A stretch of DNA of 64,000 nt from Pyrocephalus nanus. Lineage: Eukaryota > Chordata > Aves > Passeriformes > Tyrannidae. The notes below the pieces were generated by a model. The model saw only the letters and a program-made list of their open reading frames with translations. It ran no database searches and was not told the origin of the DNA. Positions within the stretch are counted from its first letter, which is position 1; every line of letters starts with the position of its first letter. The position numbers and the translations under genes were made by a program. Where the stretch lies: contig CM076266.1 of NCBI GenBank assembly GCA_038380795.1, positions 14,668,145-14,732,144 of the forward strand, read 5' to 3'. This document shows positions 42,101-48,060 of the stretch, piece after piece.

Positions 42101-45100
42101 CAGTTACACCTACTGCTAAATTTTATGCAATTCTGGAGATTATCAGTGCCCACACATTGAGTCGATTTTTGTTTGCTTTCATTGCAAATAAGAGTCTCCT
42201 ACCTAATAACTGAGAAAACTTTGAAATCTACATGTGACATTCTGGGTTGTCTGCTGTAAAGGACATCTTCGATCTTTGTTGAAAATATGTTGGTTGTGCC
42301 TCCTGACTTGGCTGCAGTCTCTACTGGTTTTCTTGCTTGTTTCTTGCTGTTGTCATTGCCCTATCTCTTGGAAAAGATGACTGAGAGGGGATTATGGCAT
42401 CTCCATAATCATTCAGATATATTCCAGTCCGTTAATCTGAGAAGGTTCTCTTGAGAATCAGGGTAAGTGTTACAGGGGAATACATGTGAGTTCTAAGGCA
42501 TCTTACATGGAAACTTCATTTAGGATTTTGTTCCAGCCTGTGAACCTCTTTCTCAATGCTGTTATCTTATGGCCTGGGAGGGGACAAATAACTGCTTCCA
42601 TTGCCTTACTCCATTTGACAAACTGCCACCTTGCTTGTGACAGCAGGTTTTATTCCATCTGTGACATGCAGGTTGTAAGAAAAAGGTTATTTTGGTTTGT
42701 TCCTTTTTTTTTTTTTTTTAATTTCTTTTTTATTTTAAAGACAGGGCTGCAGTGAAGATAGTGAAGTTTTCCTTTTTTAAATACCAGAGGGGAAGCTGAC
42801 TGAAATGAAAAGCTTTTCCCCTCCACTTCTCCAACTCTTCTTCCTATTGCCAATACACCTCAGATCAGTTCTTTCTGAAAAGGAATGACTAGTGGATTAT
42901 GGGGAAAAGGGAGATGTCAGATGATGCTGGTAATTGTGCTGTGTTGCATCAGACAACTCTGTGAGGAGCTACAGGGATTTGCAGGTATTCTGGCAACACT
43001 CACCCGCTCAGTGGCACTGACTCACATGCTGCATTCAAGTGCCTTTTAAAATAAACTCTTTACCTCCTAATCACTGCTGATTAACTGCAGTAACAACCAC
43101 AGAGACACAGTTTTCTTCTTTTCTGGTTGAGTGTGCAATCCTTTAAGGCAAGGGCCACCCATTTTAGTGTTGTAGGCTGTTGGGTAGCTCTGTGCATGCA
43201 CAGCATTCCTTCTCTATGCAAACCTGGTCACTTGACAAGGTTGAGATGCTCTCTATGCATGACTTGATTGGACTTGTTCACCATACATTAAAAAATGAAC
43301 ATTGTATCCACAAAATATGTGGTTCTTGCATGTTGGACTCCCATGTATTCCCTGCCCACCCACCAAGACATAATTAGTCTCATTGGAGAAACTCAAAGCT
43401 GTTGCCTCATTTCTACTTGCATAGGAAGTTCTAGAGACCACTTTGAACTTGGCCCTACCAAACCTGGGTCAGCAAATTAAACCTCCTTTTATAAGCCCTG
43501 CCCATCAAAAAAAGCTAATTTAACCTTTTTGTTCCCCTTTGTTACAAGGTGGGTTTCTTTTGTTTTTAATTTTGCAGAGTAGACCTATAAAGAAGCAGCC
43601 TAATGATTTCAGAATTCAAATACGTGTGAGGTATTAAAATGGATTTATCTCTTTGTTTCAGGATTAGACATTGATGGCTTATACAGAGTTAGTGGCAATC
43701 TTGCAGTGATACAGAAGCTAAGATTTGCGGTCAACCATGGTAAGCTTCCTCCAACTATATTACAATTCCATATATTTCCAGATGGTTGAAGTTCATAGAA
43801 AGCTCAGGAAAAAATTTTCTCTATAACTGTAGTGTATCACGAGAAATTACTGCCATCTTCAAAGTAAAGTTACTTCAGAATTGCGGATTTTAGTATGTAA
43901 TATACACCACTTGAAAAACCCAACAGCCTGGAGGCTTGATCTCATGTGGAGCATAGAGGCATTGCTAGAATAGAATTCTCAAGAAAAGTGGTAATAGAAT
44001 TTGAGGAGAGGGGATTATTTCAAACAAAATAACTCCATACCTTATGGAAAAACAGCAAGCATGTTAACCTTCCACTAGCATTAAAATTGTAAGCTAAGGG
44101 TTTTTTTTAAATGGGATTTGCTACTGCCTTTTAGTGTGGAGGGGCTTAACTCCACCATGGTCTGTGCATAAAACCCTTTCATCTGGTGGTGTCATAGTGT
44201 TTTGCTCAGTGCAGCTAGGAAGGGGACAGTAGCCCATCCACAATCTGACCTCTCATTTCCTAATTGACAGGAAACAATTTTGTGTTATGTCAGCAGCTCC
44301 TGTTCCCTACTGGAAAATGCCCTCAGTGTAGGGGAGCTGCCTGGAGGGGTTGAGGTTTTGTATCCCTTTTTATGCTGCCACAGCTCTGTATCCCAGAATG
44401 GGATAGAGAAGGGGCAGGAAGTGGAGCAAATCTTCACTGCTTTAAAAGCAGTAAGTACAAAAAAACAGTTAAGTTTATTGAAAACAAACAAACCAAAAAG
44501 GCTTTTATAGTTAAATTAATACCATTAATTATTCATTTTTCTCTTTCAGATGAGAAACTGGACTTGAATGACAGTAAATGGGAAGATATTCATGTCATCA
44601 CAGGAGCTCTAAAGATGTTTTTCAGAGAATTGCCAGAGCCGCTGTTCACTTACAATCACTTCAATGACTTTGTCAATGCAATTAGTAAGTCTGAAAAACA
44701 TGGGTGTGGTGTTTGTAGGAGTTCTGCCCAATACGTAGAAATTGTTTTAATTATTTTGGACATAGAAAGAATGTCTTGGTTGTAAACGGCGGTAACTTCC
44801 CCGGAGTTGCCTGTCTGCAGTGCAGGGGCTGGTCAGGAGGTGGCAGTGTCCTATCTCGTATTGCCGCTGCAAACCATGGCTTTTATTTCCATCCTGTTAA
44901 ATTGTATGCCAAAGTTTTAAGCAAAAATACTGAATTTTTGTTTGTATACCTCTTCCTTTTGCAGAGCAAGAGCCAAGGCAGCGTGTCCCTGCTGTTAAAG
45001 ATTTAATCAAACAGTTGCCAAAACCAAATCAGGACACTATGCAGGTACTCTTTAGACACCTGAAGAGGTAAGTAACAGATAGAAGGAAAGGCTTTGTATT

Positions 45101-45652
45101 GCTGACCCTCTCTTGAAGCTAAATAATCCAATTAAAAGTACTAGGTTTCCACTGCATTTTTATGTCCTATATTGGACTTGGTATGAGCAATATGTCAGTC
45201 TGTTTTTATATGAGCTTGCAGAGCAGCAAACAGACCTTAGACAGTATGTTTCATAGTTGTGATGTTTACTGCCAAGCCCTTATGTTTGAGGGATTGTGAA
45301 AGGACATTTCAAAACAAAACTTTTGTAGAGGGGGTTATTACTGCAGCTGCGTGTCCTAATAACAAGACTGCTCATTAAATAAATACTGTGACTAGTCTTT
45401 TGCTTTGGATTGTGTCTTTTTCTGTCATCCTATTAACACTGATAAGTCTCTTTTTGTGTATTTTTTTTCTCTTTCAGAGTTGTAGAAAATGGAGAAAAGA
45501 ACCGAATGACCTATCAAAGTATAGCAATAGTTTTTGGTCCAACCTTATTAAAACCAGAGAAAGAGACTGGTAACATAGCAGTCCACACAGTATACCAAAA
45601 TCAGATTGTAGAGTTAATTCTACTGGAATTGAATTCCATCTTTGGACGCTGA
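5240..45652 (+). CDS. ARHGAP12: ARHGAP12, 3' three-quarters of the gene (16 coding exons, spliced)
   Basis: The protein is a Rho-family GTPase-activating protein that speeds GTP hydrolysis by Rac/Rho/Cdc42-type GTPases and acts at cell junctions and the actin cortex (family knowledge). Joining exons 5240-5503, 10278-10418, 11992-12072, 20264-20389, 23950-24024, 26749-26810, 28450-28531, 34365-34466, 34829-34927, 37446-37554, 38527-38646, 41514-41612, 43662-43739, 44550-44684, 44965-45067 and 45478-45652 gives 1851 bases, one frame of 616 residues and a TGA. Domains seen are WW1 (w41-w70), WW2 (w136-w162), PH (about w233-w344) and RhoGAP (about w422-w611) with arginine finger R462. Mammalian ARHGAP12 is about 846 residues, so roughly 230 N-terminal residues including the SH3 domain are upstream of the window. 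The relatives ARHGAP15, ARHGAP27 and ARHGAP9 share the PH-RhoGAP core, but the linker sequences and the two-WW layout match ARHGAP12 best from memory. Confidence 0.96.
5678..5713 (+). repeat. Three clustered TGTGTACA units
   Basis: TGTGTACAAGA, TGTGTACAGGA and TGTGTACAAGA occur in tandem with short spacers, about 175 bases after the WW1 exon donor. It is probably a decayed microsatellite. The self-complementary core GTAC makes an accidental binding site possible. Confidence 0.55.
7062..7133 (+). repeat. T/G-rich low-complexity tract
   Basis: Repeated TTTTG, TGTTG and GGGTTTTTT units make up a polypyrimidine/G-T simple sequence. No retroelement body is visible. Confidence 0.65.
10278..10418 (+). 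CDS. ARHGAP12: ARHGAP12 exon: 47-codon acidic/serine linker between WW domains
   Basis: This exon has 141 bases, 47 codons, phase 0 at both ends (w89-w135). It starts HLSSEEN and ends NDYTNEK. Acceptor AG is at 10276-10277 and the donor is AAG|gtactt, again off consensus. The peptide is rich in Ser, Tyr, Glu and Asp and carries several SQ/YSQSD motifs. No folded domain is evident. From memory, the matching mammalian exon is skipped in some isoforms; the frame-neutral length and weak donor fit the same behaviour here. Confidence 0.95.
10419..11991 (+). other. ARHGAP12: ARHGAP12 intron before the WW2 exon
   Basis: A 1.6-kb AT-rich GT-AG intron. It has no recognisable repeat family or extra exon and ends at acceptor tttctgcag (AG at 11990-11991). 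Confidence 0.85.
11992..12072 (+). CDS. ARHGAP12: ARHGAP12 exon: WW2 domain
   Basis: This exon has 81 bases, 27 codons, phase 0/0 (w136-w162). It reads WIKHADEQGR, then PYYYSADGSR, then SEWELPK. The first Trp (w136), the aromatic YYY core (w147-w149), the second Trp (w158) and the closing Pro (w161) are all present, so the ligand-binding WW fold is intact. The donor AAG|gtgagt is strong. The whole WW2 core sits on one small exon. Confidence 0.97.
14943..14960 (+). repeat. Poly-A tract (18 A)
   Basis: An uninterrupted run of A in intron sequence. No upstream retroelement body or target duplication is recognised. Confidence 0.8.
15168..15198. repeat. Perfect 31-base palindrome, 15-base arms, one-base centre
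   Basis: TGTTAATATTTACAG at 15168-15182 is followed by A at 15183 and the exact reverse complement at 15184-15198. The arms are AT-rich, contain the TTAATATTTA core and carry no mismatch. It can extrude as a cruciform or form a stable hairpin in the pre-mRNA. Confidence 0.9.
16266..16309 (+). repeat. (TTTA)n followed by poly-A (17 A)
   Basis: About four ATTT units end in a run of 17 A. This AT-rich simple sequence could be the tail of an old retroinsertion, but nothing recognisable precedes it. Confidence 0.6.
16446..16465 (+). repeat. Poly-T tract (20 T)
   Basis: An uninterrupted run of 20 T in the large intron. Confidence 0.8.
18228..18320. repeat. Interdigitated inverted repeats (two arm pairs)
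   Basis: Arm 1 CATATCCTAACAT (18228-18240) is exactly complementary to part of 18279-18292. Arm 2 (18241-18264) is complementary to 18297-18320 with one mismatch in 24. The order is arm 1, arm 2, arm 1', arm 2', so both pairings together would make a pseudoknot-like topology rather than a simple hairpin. Arm 1' and the end of arm 2 also share a direct repeat, ATGTTARGATATG. Confidence 0.85.
20264..20389 (+). CDS. ARHGAP12: ARHGAP12 exon: basic linker after WW2
   Basis: This exon has 126 bases, 42 codons, phase 0/0 (w163-w204). It starts YNASPQQQRDIIK and ends LDTNDK. It contains KSRSLDRR, a basophilic-kinase/14-3-3-like stretch (inference), followed by the segment EPIVLTKWRHSTIVLDT. Acceptor cttctttag; donor AAG|gtagga. 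It is strongly conserved with mammalian ARHGAP12 from memory. Confidence 0.96.
20390..23949 (+). other. ARHGAP12: ARHGAP12 intron (3.6 kb)
   Basis: No exon or repeat family is recognised. The interval 21180-21350 is locally richer in GC, with pyrimidine-rich patches. It ends at acceptor attttatag (AG at 23948-23949). Confidence 0.8.
23950..24024 (+). CDS. ARHGAP12: ARHGAP12 25-codon cassette exon before the PH domain
   Basis: This exon has 75 bases, 25 codons, phase 0/0 (w205-w229). It begins ESSTASKTSFPENESS and ends SPSSPKHQAT, a disordered Ser/Pro-rich linker with SP sites. I placed the 3' end at ACA|gtcagt because phase 0 is required by the next exon and because reading on meets TAA at 24043. 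The donor has C at +3 and no G at -1, so it is weak. From memory, mammalian isoforms lacking exactly 25 residues at this place exist. Confidence 0.88.
24025..26748 (+). other. ARHGAP12: ARHGAP12 intron (2.7 kb)
   Basis: An AT-rich intron with no recognisable exon or repeat. It ends at acceptor cttatcttacag (AG at 26747-26748). Confidence 0.8.
26749..26810 (+). CDS. ARHGAP12: ARHGAP12 exon: start of PH domain
   Basis: This exon has 62 bases, phase 0 in and phase 2 out (w230 to first two bases of R250). It reads GQEKYGLLNVTKI then TENGKKV, the first beta strand and loop of the PH domain. The donor GTTCG|gtaagt is strong. The human protein, from memory, carries a few extra residues (ASSPK) just before this point; the bases before this acceptor cannot encode them. 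Confidence 0.95.
27076..27113 (+). repeat. (GATT)n microsatellite, about 9.5 copies
   Basis: An uninterrupted four-base unit over 38 bases. It is likely polymorphic in length between individuals. Confidence 0.95.
27481..27497 (+). repeat. Poly-T tract (17 T)
   Basis: An uninterrupted run of T in the intron. No element body is recognised. Confidence 0.75.
28450..28531 (+). CDS. ARHGAP12: ARHGAP12 exon: PH domain core strands
   Basis: This exon has 82 bases, entering in phase 2 (completes R250) and leaving in phase 0 (to w277). It reads KNWMSSWAVL, then QGSSLLFTKT, then QGSGTGW. This is the classic PH pattern: the strand after a basic loop, W-A-V-L, then a strand with L-L-F-T-K. PH domains of this family bind phosphoinositides. 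Donor TGG|gtaagc. Confidence 0.96.
28532..34361 (+). other. ARHGAP12: ARHGAP12 intron within the PH domain (5.8 kb)
   Basis: No ARHGAP12 exon is visible. It carries an antisense open frame at 31323-31751 of unknown origin. The rest is AT-rich and unique-looking. It ends in a pyrimidine run and the tandem acceptor CAGAAG at 34359-34364. Confidence 0.8.
31323..31751 (-). other. Unexplained antisense open frame inside an intron
   Basis: About 143 codons are open on the minus strand, with no ATG near the beginning; the nominal start is a GTG at 31700. The translation contains LRSLYCDIFQHSLETELDVI, which has a protein-like composition. I recognise no family, no splice sites framing it and no promoter. 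It may be a fossil exon, a pseudogene fragment or chance. Confidence 0.25.
34359..34364 (+). promoter_or_regulatory. ARHGAP12: Tandem NAGNAG splice acceptor (CAGAAG)
   Basis: After a long T run, CAG at 34359-34361 is directly followed by AAG at 34362-34364. Using the first AG adds a Lys codon between w277 (Trp) and w278 (Phe); using the second does not. Both keep frame. Confidence 0.8.
34365..34466 (+). CDS. ARHGAP12: ARHGAP12 exon: PH domain, later strands
   Basis: This exon has 102 bases, 34 codons, phase 0/0 (w278-w311), or 105 bases if the upstream AG of the tandem acceptor is used (start 34362). It reads FGVNQSKPEF, TVDLKGALID, WASKDKSSKK, NVIE. TVDLKGA is the usual PH strand. I list the downstream start because the human protein, from memory, reads W-F-G-S here without a Lys, but the upstream CAG is the stronger acceptor by rule. 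Donor GAG|gtgaat. Confidence 0.93.
34467..34828 (+). other. ARHGAP12: ARHGAP12 short intron (362 bases)
   Basis: An AT-rich GT-AG intron with nothing else in it. Acceptor ctttaaag. Confidence 0.9.
34829..34927 (+). CDS. ARHGAP12: ARHGAP12 exon: PH domain C-terminal helix
   Basis: This exon has 99 bases, 33 codons, phase 0/0 (w312-w344). It reads LKTRQGTELLIQSDNDSF, then INEWYKVLNYTINNQ. The invariant PH helix tryptophan is in INEWYKVL. Donor CAG|gtatgt. The exon closes the PH domain. Confidence 0.96.
34928..37445 (+). other. ARHGAP12: ARHGAP12 intron (2.5 kb)
   Basis: No exon, repeat family or RNA gene is recognised. Acceptor ctaatag (AG at 37444-37445). Confidence 0.8.
37446..37554 (+). 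CDS. ARHGAP12: ARHGAP12 exon: acidic then Lys/Glu-rich linker
   Basis: This exon has 109 bases, phase 0 in and phase 1 out (w345-w380 plus one base of S381). It begins VIESDEALEDEVPDSPGVEK and continues with a dense run of alternating Lys and Glu, ending DSKKLR. It is probably a charged single helix or disordered linker between PH and GAP. PDSPG is an SP phosphosite candidate. Donor CTTCGTT|gtgagt. The acceptor carries a second AG seven bases in (37452), which would break the frame. Confidence 0.95.
37555..38526 (+). other. ARHGAP12: ARHGAP12 intron (972 bases)
   Basis: An AT-rich GT-AG intron with nothing further recognised. Acceptor ctcttttcag. Confidence 0.9.
38527..38646 (+). CDS. ARHGAP12: ARHGAP12 exon: basic linker before RhoGAP
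   Basis: This exon has 120 bases, phase 1 in (completes S381) and phase 1 out (first base of D421). It starts VKAPSNIDSTDQKKTKTK and goes on LKKFLTRRPTLQ, AVREKGYIK. The strongly basic LKKFLTRRP-T segment precedes the GAP domain and is conserved in this RhoGAP subfamily. Donor AAGG|gtaaat. Confidence 0.96.
38647..41513 (+). other. ARHGAP12: ARHGAP12 intron (2.9 kb)
   Basis: No exon or recognisable repeat. Acceptor ttggttccag (AG at 41512-41513). Confidence 0.8.
41514..41612 (+). CDS. ARHGAP12: ARHGAP12 exon: start of RhoGAP domain
   Basis: This exon has 99 bases, phase 1 in and phase 1 out (w421 to G454). It starts QVFGSNLTSLCQRENSTVPK and ends FVKLCIEHVEEH. VFG-x-L followed by VPKFVKLCIEHVE is the first helix pair of the RhoGAP fold. 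Donor CATG|gtatgg. Confidence 0.96.
41613..43661 (+). other. ARHGAP12: ARHGAP12 intron (2.0 kb)
   Basis: It contains a poly-T run at 42704-42719 and no recognisable exon. Acceptor tttgtttcag (AG at 43660-43661). Confidence 0.85.
43662..43739 (+). CDS. ARHGAP12: ARHGAP12 exon: RhoGAP arginine finger
   Basis: This exon has 78 bases, phase 1 in and phase 1 out (G454 to D480). It reads LDIDGLYRVSGN, then LAVIQKLRFAVNH. The Arg in DGLYRVSG (R462) is the catalytic finger inserted into the GTPase active site, so the domain should be active. Donor CATG|gtaagc. Confidence 0.97.
43740..44549 (+). other. ARHGAP12: ARHGAP12 intron (810 bases)
   Basis: A GT-AG intron with nothing further recognised. A frame open from 44372 runs into the next exon but crosses its acceptor, so it is intronic read-through. 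Confidence 0.9.
44550..44684 (+). CDS. ARHGAP12: ARHGAP12 exon: RhoGAP core helices
   Basis: This exon has 135 bases, phase 1 in and phase 1 out (D480 to K525). It starts EKLDLNDSKWEDIHVITG and continues ALKMFFRELPEPLFTYN. The LK-M-F-F-R-ELPEPL motif is the family signature; K501 corresponds to the conserved GAP lysine. Donor ATTA|gtaagt. Confidence 0.97.
44965..45067 (+). CDS. ARHGAP12: ARHGAP12 exon: RhoGAP helices, penultimate exon
   Basis: This exon has 103 bases, phase 1 in and phase 2 out (K525 to R559). It reads QEPRQRVPAVKDLIKQL, PKPNQDTMQVLFRHLK. LP-x-x-N-x-x-x-x-x-x-L-F-x-H-L is the usual RhoGAP helix motif. Acceptor ccttttgcag, donor AGAG|gtaagt. The intron before it is only 280 bases. 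Confidence 0.97.
45068..45477 (+). other. ARHGAP12: ARHGAP12 last intron (410 bases)
   Basis: A GT-AG intron with a strong pyrimidine tract before AG at 45476-45477. Confidence 0.9.
45478..45652 (+). CDS. ARHGAP12: ARHGAP12 last coding exon: end of RhoGAP and stop
   Basis: The coding part is 175 bases, phase 2 in (completes R559), 57 further residues (w560-w616) and TGA at 45650-45652. It reads VVENGEKNRMTYQSIAIVFG, then PTLLKPEKETG, and ends LNSIFGR. NRMTYQSIAIVFGPTLL is the last conserved RhoGAP block. The asparagine found in many RhoGAPs (N-L-A-V-V-F-G-P) is a Ser here, as I recall for mammalian ARHGAP12 too, so this is a subfamily trait and not damage. Confidence 0.97.
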
Positions 45653-45743
45653 CATTTTTCTTGAAATAGAAACTGGAAGTGATGGGTTGGCAGCAGTACT
45701 CCATCAGAAGGAATTATTTTATGTTTGTGGACCAAGCAGCAAC

Positions 45744-45764
45744 TTTTTTTTTTTTTTTTTTTTT
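45744..45764 (+). repeat. Poly-T tract (21 T) in the 3' UTR
   Basis: An uninterrupted T run about 90 bases after the stop codon. In the mRNA it would be a U-rich tract of the kind bound by ELAV/HuR or TIA proteins (inference). Confidence 0.8.
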
Positions 45765-46199
45765 GCACTTTTGGGGAGGGAAGAAACAGGAGAAATGTTT
45801 GACCACTTTAATGCAAATTAAAGACAACACTTTGGATTTCTTTGAGAAGTTCAATGTAAAAAGTAAACTGAGAAGTTTATAGTTTGCCTTTTTTAAGTAG
45901 CATTGGAAAAATGTAATATAGGTTCATACACTGGAGTTCTTGGAGAGTAAAGCCATTAATCTCAAACTGGATAATCTGGAATTTAATCTCAAAATTCTTC
46001 CGCTTGGTAGGAAAAGTCCTGCCAAATGGCAAGGAAAAATTTGGTGAGGTTACATCTTAAGCTTGTGTATTACAACCTACTCAAATCTCTATGACACTTT
46101 TTCAAGGGGTTTCTGCATGCAGTGACGGTCTTAGACTCGTGCTAACAGTTTGGTTTAGTTATTCAAATCTAATGCTTCACTTGGTATCTGCTCCCCTTT

Positions 46200-46348
46200 T
46201 TCCTTCTGTTTTTTTTTTTTTTTTTTTCTTCCCCCCCTTTTTCTGTTGTGGGGTTTTTTTTTGTTTGTTTCTTTGGTTTTTTTGTTTGTTTGTTTGTTTG
46301 TTTTTGGGTTTTTTTCCCCTTCTTCTCTTTCTCTTCTTTTTTTCCCCA
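46200..46348 (+). repeat. Pyrimidine-rich and (TTTG)n tract in the 3' UTR
   Basis: About 150 bases consist almost only of T with some C and G: 19 T at 46209-46227, C runs, then TTTG units around 46260-46305, then CTTTTC repeats. The tract is low-complexity and carried in the transcript. Confidence 0.8.
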
Positions 46349-46473
46349 GAAACCTTTCTAGAAGTTCTTAGCTGCTTCATAGAGCAGCACACTATTACAC
46401 TGTTTCAAACACTGAACTTGTAAGAATATCCAGCAATGGATATTTGTCTTGTGGTATAACAGAAGTAATACTT

Positions 46474-46479
46474 AATAAA
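46474..46479 (+). promoter_or_regulatory. ARHGAP12: Proximal polyadenylation signal AATAAA
   Basis: A canonical hexamer about 820 bases after the stop, followed by T-rich sequence. It is a candidate for a short 3' UTR form. Confidence 0.4.
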
Positions 46480-47182
46480 CATGTTCATTTTTTCAGGGTA
46501 TTTCTTGAGCTAAATTTTGTGTTATACTGATCTAAATCTGAAGTCCTAAGTAAACACCCACTGTAACACTGTATTGAGTTCTTGGTATGATGCTGTGGTA
46601 GTGGAAGTTCATTCTCGATGTAAATATGGGCTGTCCTTTTGATTCTTGTATATAATTCAGTCCCTGTATAGTTTAAGAACACTTCAGTCACACATTTCTA
46701 ATCATGGGTAGATTAGCTACAGTGGCATAATGTTTCCAGTGGATGTCTGGGTTTCAGCAGGGAAACAGGTTATGGGGAGGGAGGGAATCTAACTGTGTGC
46801 ACTTTTAGATGTTAATTACATTTGCGGGCAAATAACTGTAATGCAAATGGTACTGGAGAAATACTGAGTGTGCTTGCTAAGTTGTTAATGCACTACAAGA
46901 GGAGCCTCTTTAGGTTATTTAATATGTACAGGATACATTAGAGAAATGTATTATGAATTCTAACATCTACAAATAGTGAAAGTCATGTTTTGATAGATAG
47001 ATAGATATTTGGTGGAATCCATGATGCTAAATTTAAGATTTTCTTTTTACATTAATGTAGAATAATTTGTAAAATTGGTTTTGAAAGATTTTGTTACAGG
47101 GAGCATGGTCTGCTGAAGATTTTTTTAAATGTATTTTTCTAGACTAACTGCTGTATCTGACATATTTGTTATGTCTAACCTG

Positions 47183-47188
47183 AATAAA
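47183..47188 (+). promoter_or_regulatory. ARHGAP12: Middle polyadenylation signal AATAAA
   Basis: A canonical hexamer (CTGAATAAAG) about 1.5 kb after the stop, with a T/G-rich stretch 20-35 bases downstream. Confidence 0.5.
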
Positions 47189-48035
47189 GAAAACCAACAG
47201 TTCTTTTAGAGTTTGCCATTCGCACTTCAGACAACGTGAACCCCCTTTAAACAAGACCAATGTATCTTACCCCTTAGCATGAATGGATACCACTTGTGGC
47301 AAAGAATTGTCACACTGAACTAAAAGATGAATGCCTGCTTTATAACCTGACAGTTCTAGGAACTTCCCAGTCCCTTCCTTTAACAACTTAAATTCTAACA
47401 TAAGGTTTAGAGAGGGCAGAAGTAATTTATGGATATAAATTCCCAGTCTTTAAAATGCATCCCAACTTGGAACCTACTGTACAGAAAGCAGTTACGTTGA
47501 GGAAGTGATTGTATGTCAGTAGCCTTTGATCTGCTGTGTACCTTCCACACACAGCCCTGGCTTACAGCAGAGGGGATGTGTGGTGACGCACTGAGGCGTA
47601 ATCAGATAAATGGTACAAGAATTTCATGAGCATAGGGTTTGCATGAGAAGTTTTTGGAGATAAGCGAGAAGATTAGTTACCCTGTGGCTTTCTCAGTGTC
47701 TTCTTGTGGTAATGGTGAAGTCTTGTGGTTTGTTGCAAAGCGACCTGTGTGAGAGCTGTGAAAGCCCCATCTCCAGGGTGTGTCACACCGGAGCAGTGCT
47801 GAGCGGCGGCCGTGTCCCAAGCTACTGGAAAATACCAGCAAAGTTGAAATCTGTGGCTGTACATCGTTCAAATCCTTACATCGGCTGTAAAGTAAGAAAG
47901 AATTCCCACTGCTAAATGAGAGGGCTTGTTCACCGGTCACCTTTTCTGTACGAGTGTTACCTTTTTCAAAGGAAGAATGCCTTTTTAAAGCAATTTGATA
48001 ATGAGGATGTCACACTTTTCCTTGTATTCGCCCCA

Positions 48036-48041
48036 AATAAA
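48036..48041 (+). promoter_or_regulatory. ARHGAP12: Distal polyadenylation signal AATAAA
   Basis: A canonical hexamer in CCCCAAATAAAGC, followed within 40 bases by TATGGTTTTGTGTGGTG, a good downstream GU-rich element. This is the best-formed 3' end signal after the stop codon. Confidence 0.6.
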
Positions 48042-48060
48042 GCATTTTGTTATTACGAAT

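Larger units (their letters stand above)
45653..48060 (+). other. ARHGAP12: ARHGAP12 3' untranslated region (approximate end)
   Basis: The untranslated part follows the TGA directly. I end it near 48060 because the AATAAA at 48036 is followed by a GT-rich element (TATGGTTTTGTGTGGTG) at the right distance. Shorter ends at the signals near 46474 and 47183 are also possible. It contains two long T/pyrimidine tracts and a CpG-richer block around 47580-47960. Confidence 0.65.

Noticed and set aside
44372..44785. 137-codon continuous + strand frame
   Set aside because: It is real exon 44550-44684 extended through its acceptor and donor into intron. The splice sites and phases show the true boundaries.
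46200..46423. 110-codon + and 71-codon - frames over the T-rich tract
   Set aside because: They are homopolymer translations (Phe/Leu or Lys/Asn runs) of low-complexity 3' UTR.
46992..47007. GATA repeat in the 3' UTR
   Set aside because: Only about three and a half copies, too short to treat as a microsatellite.
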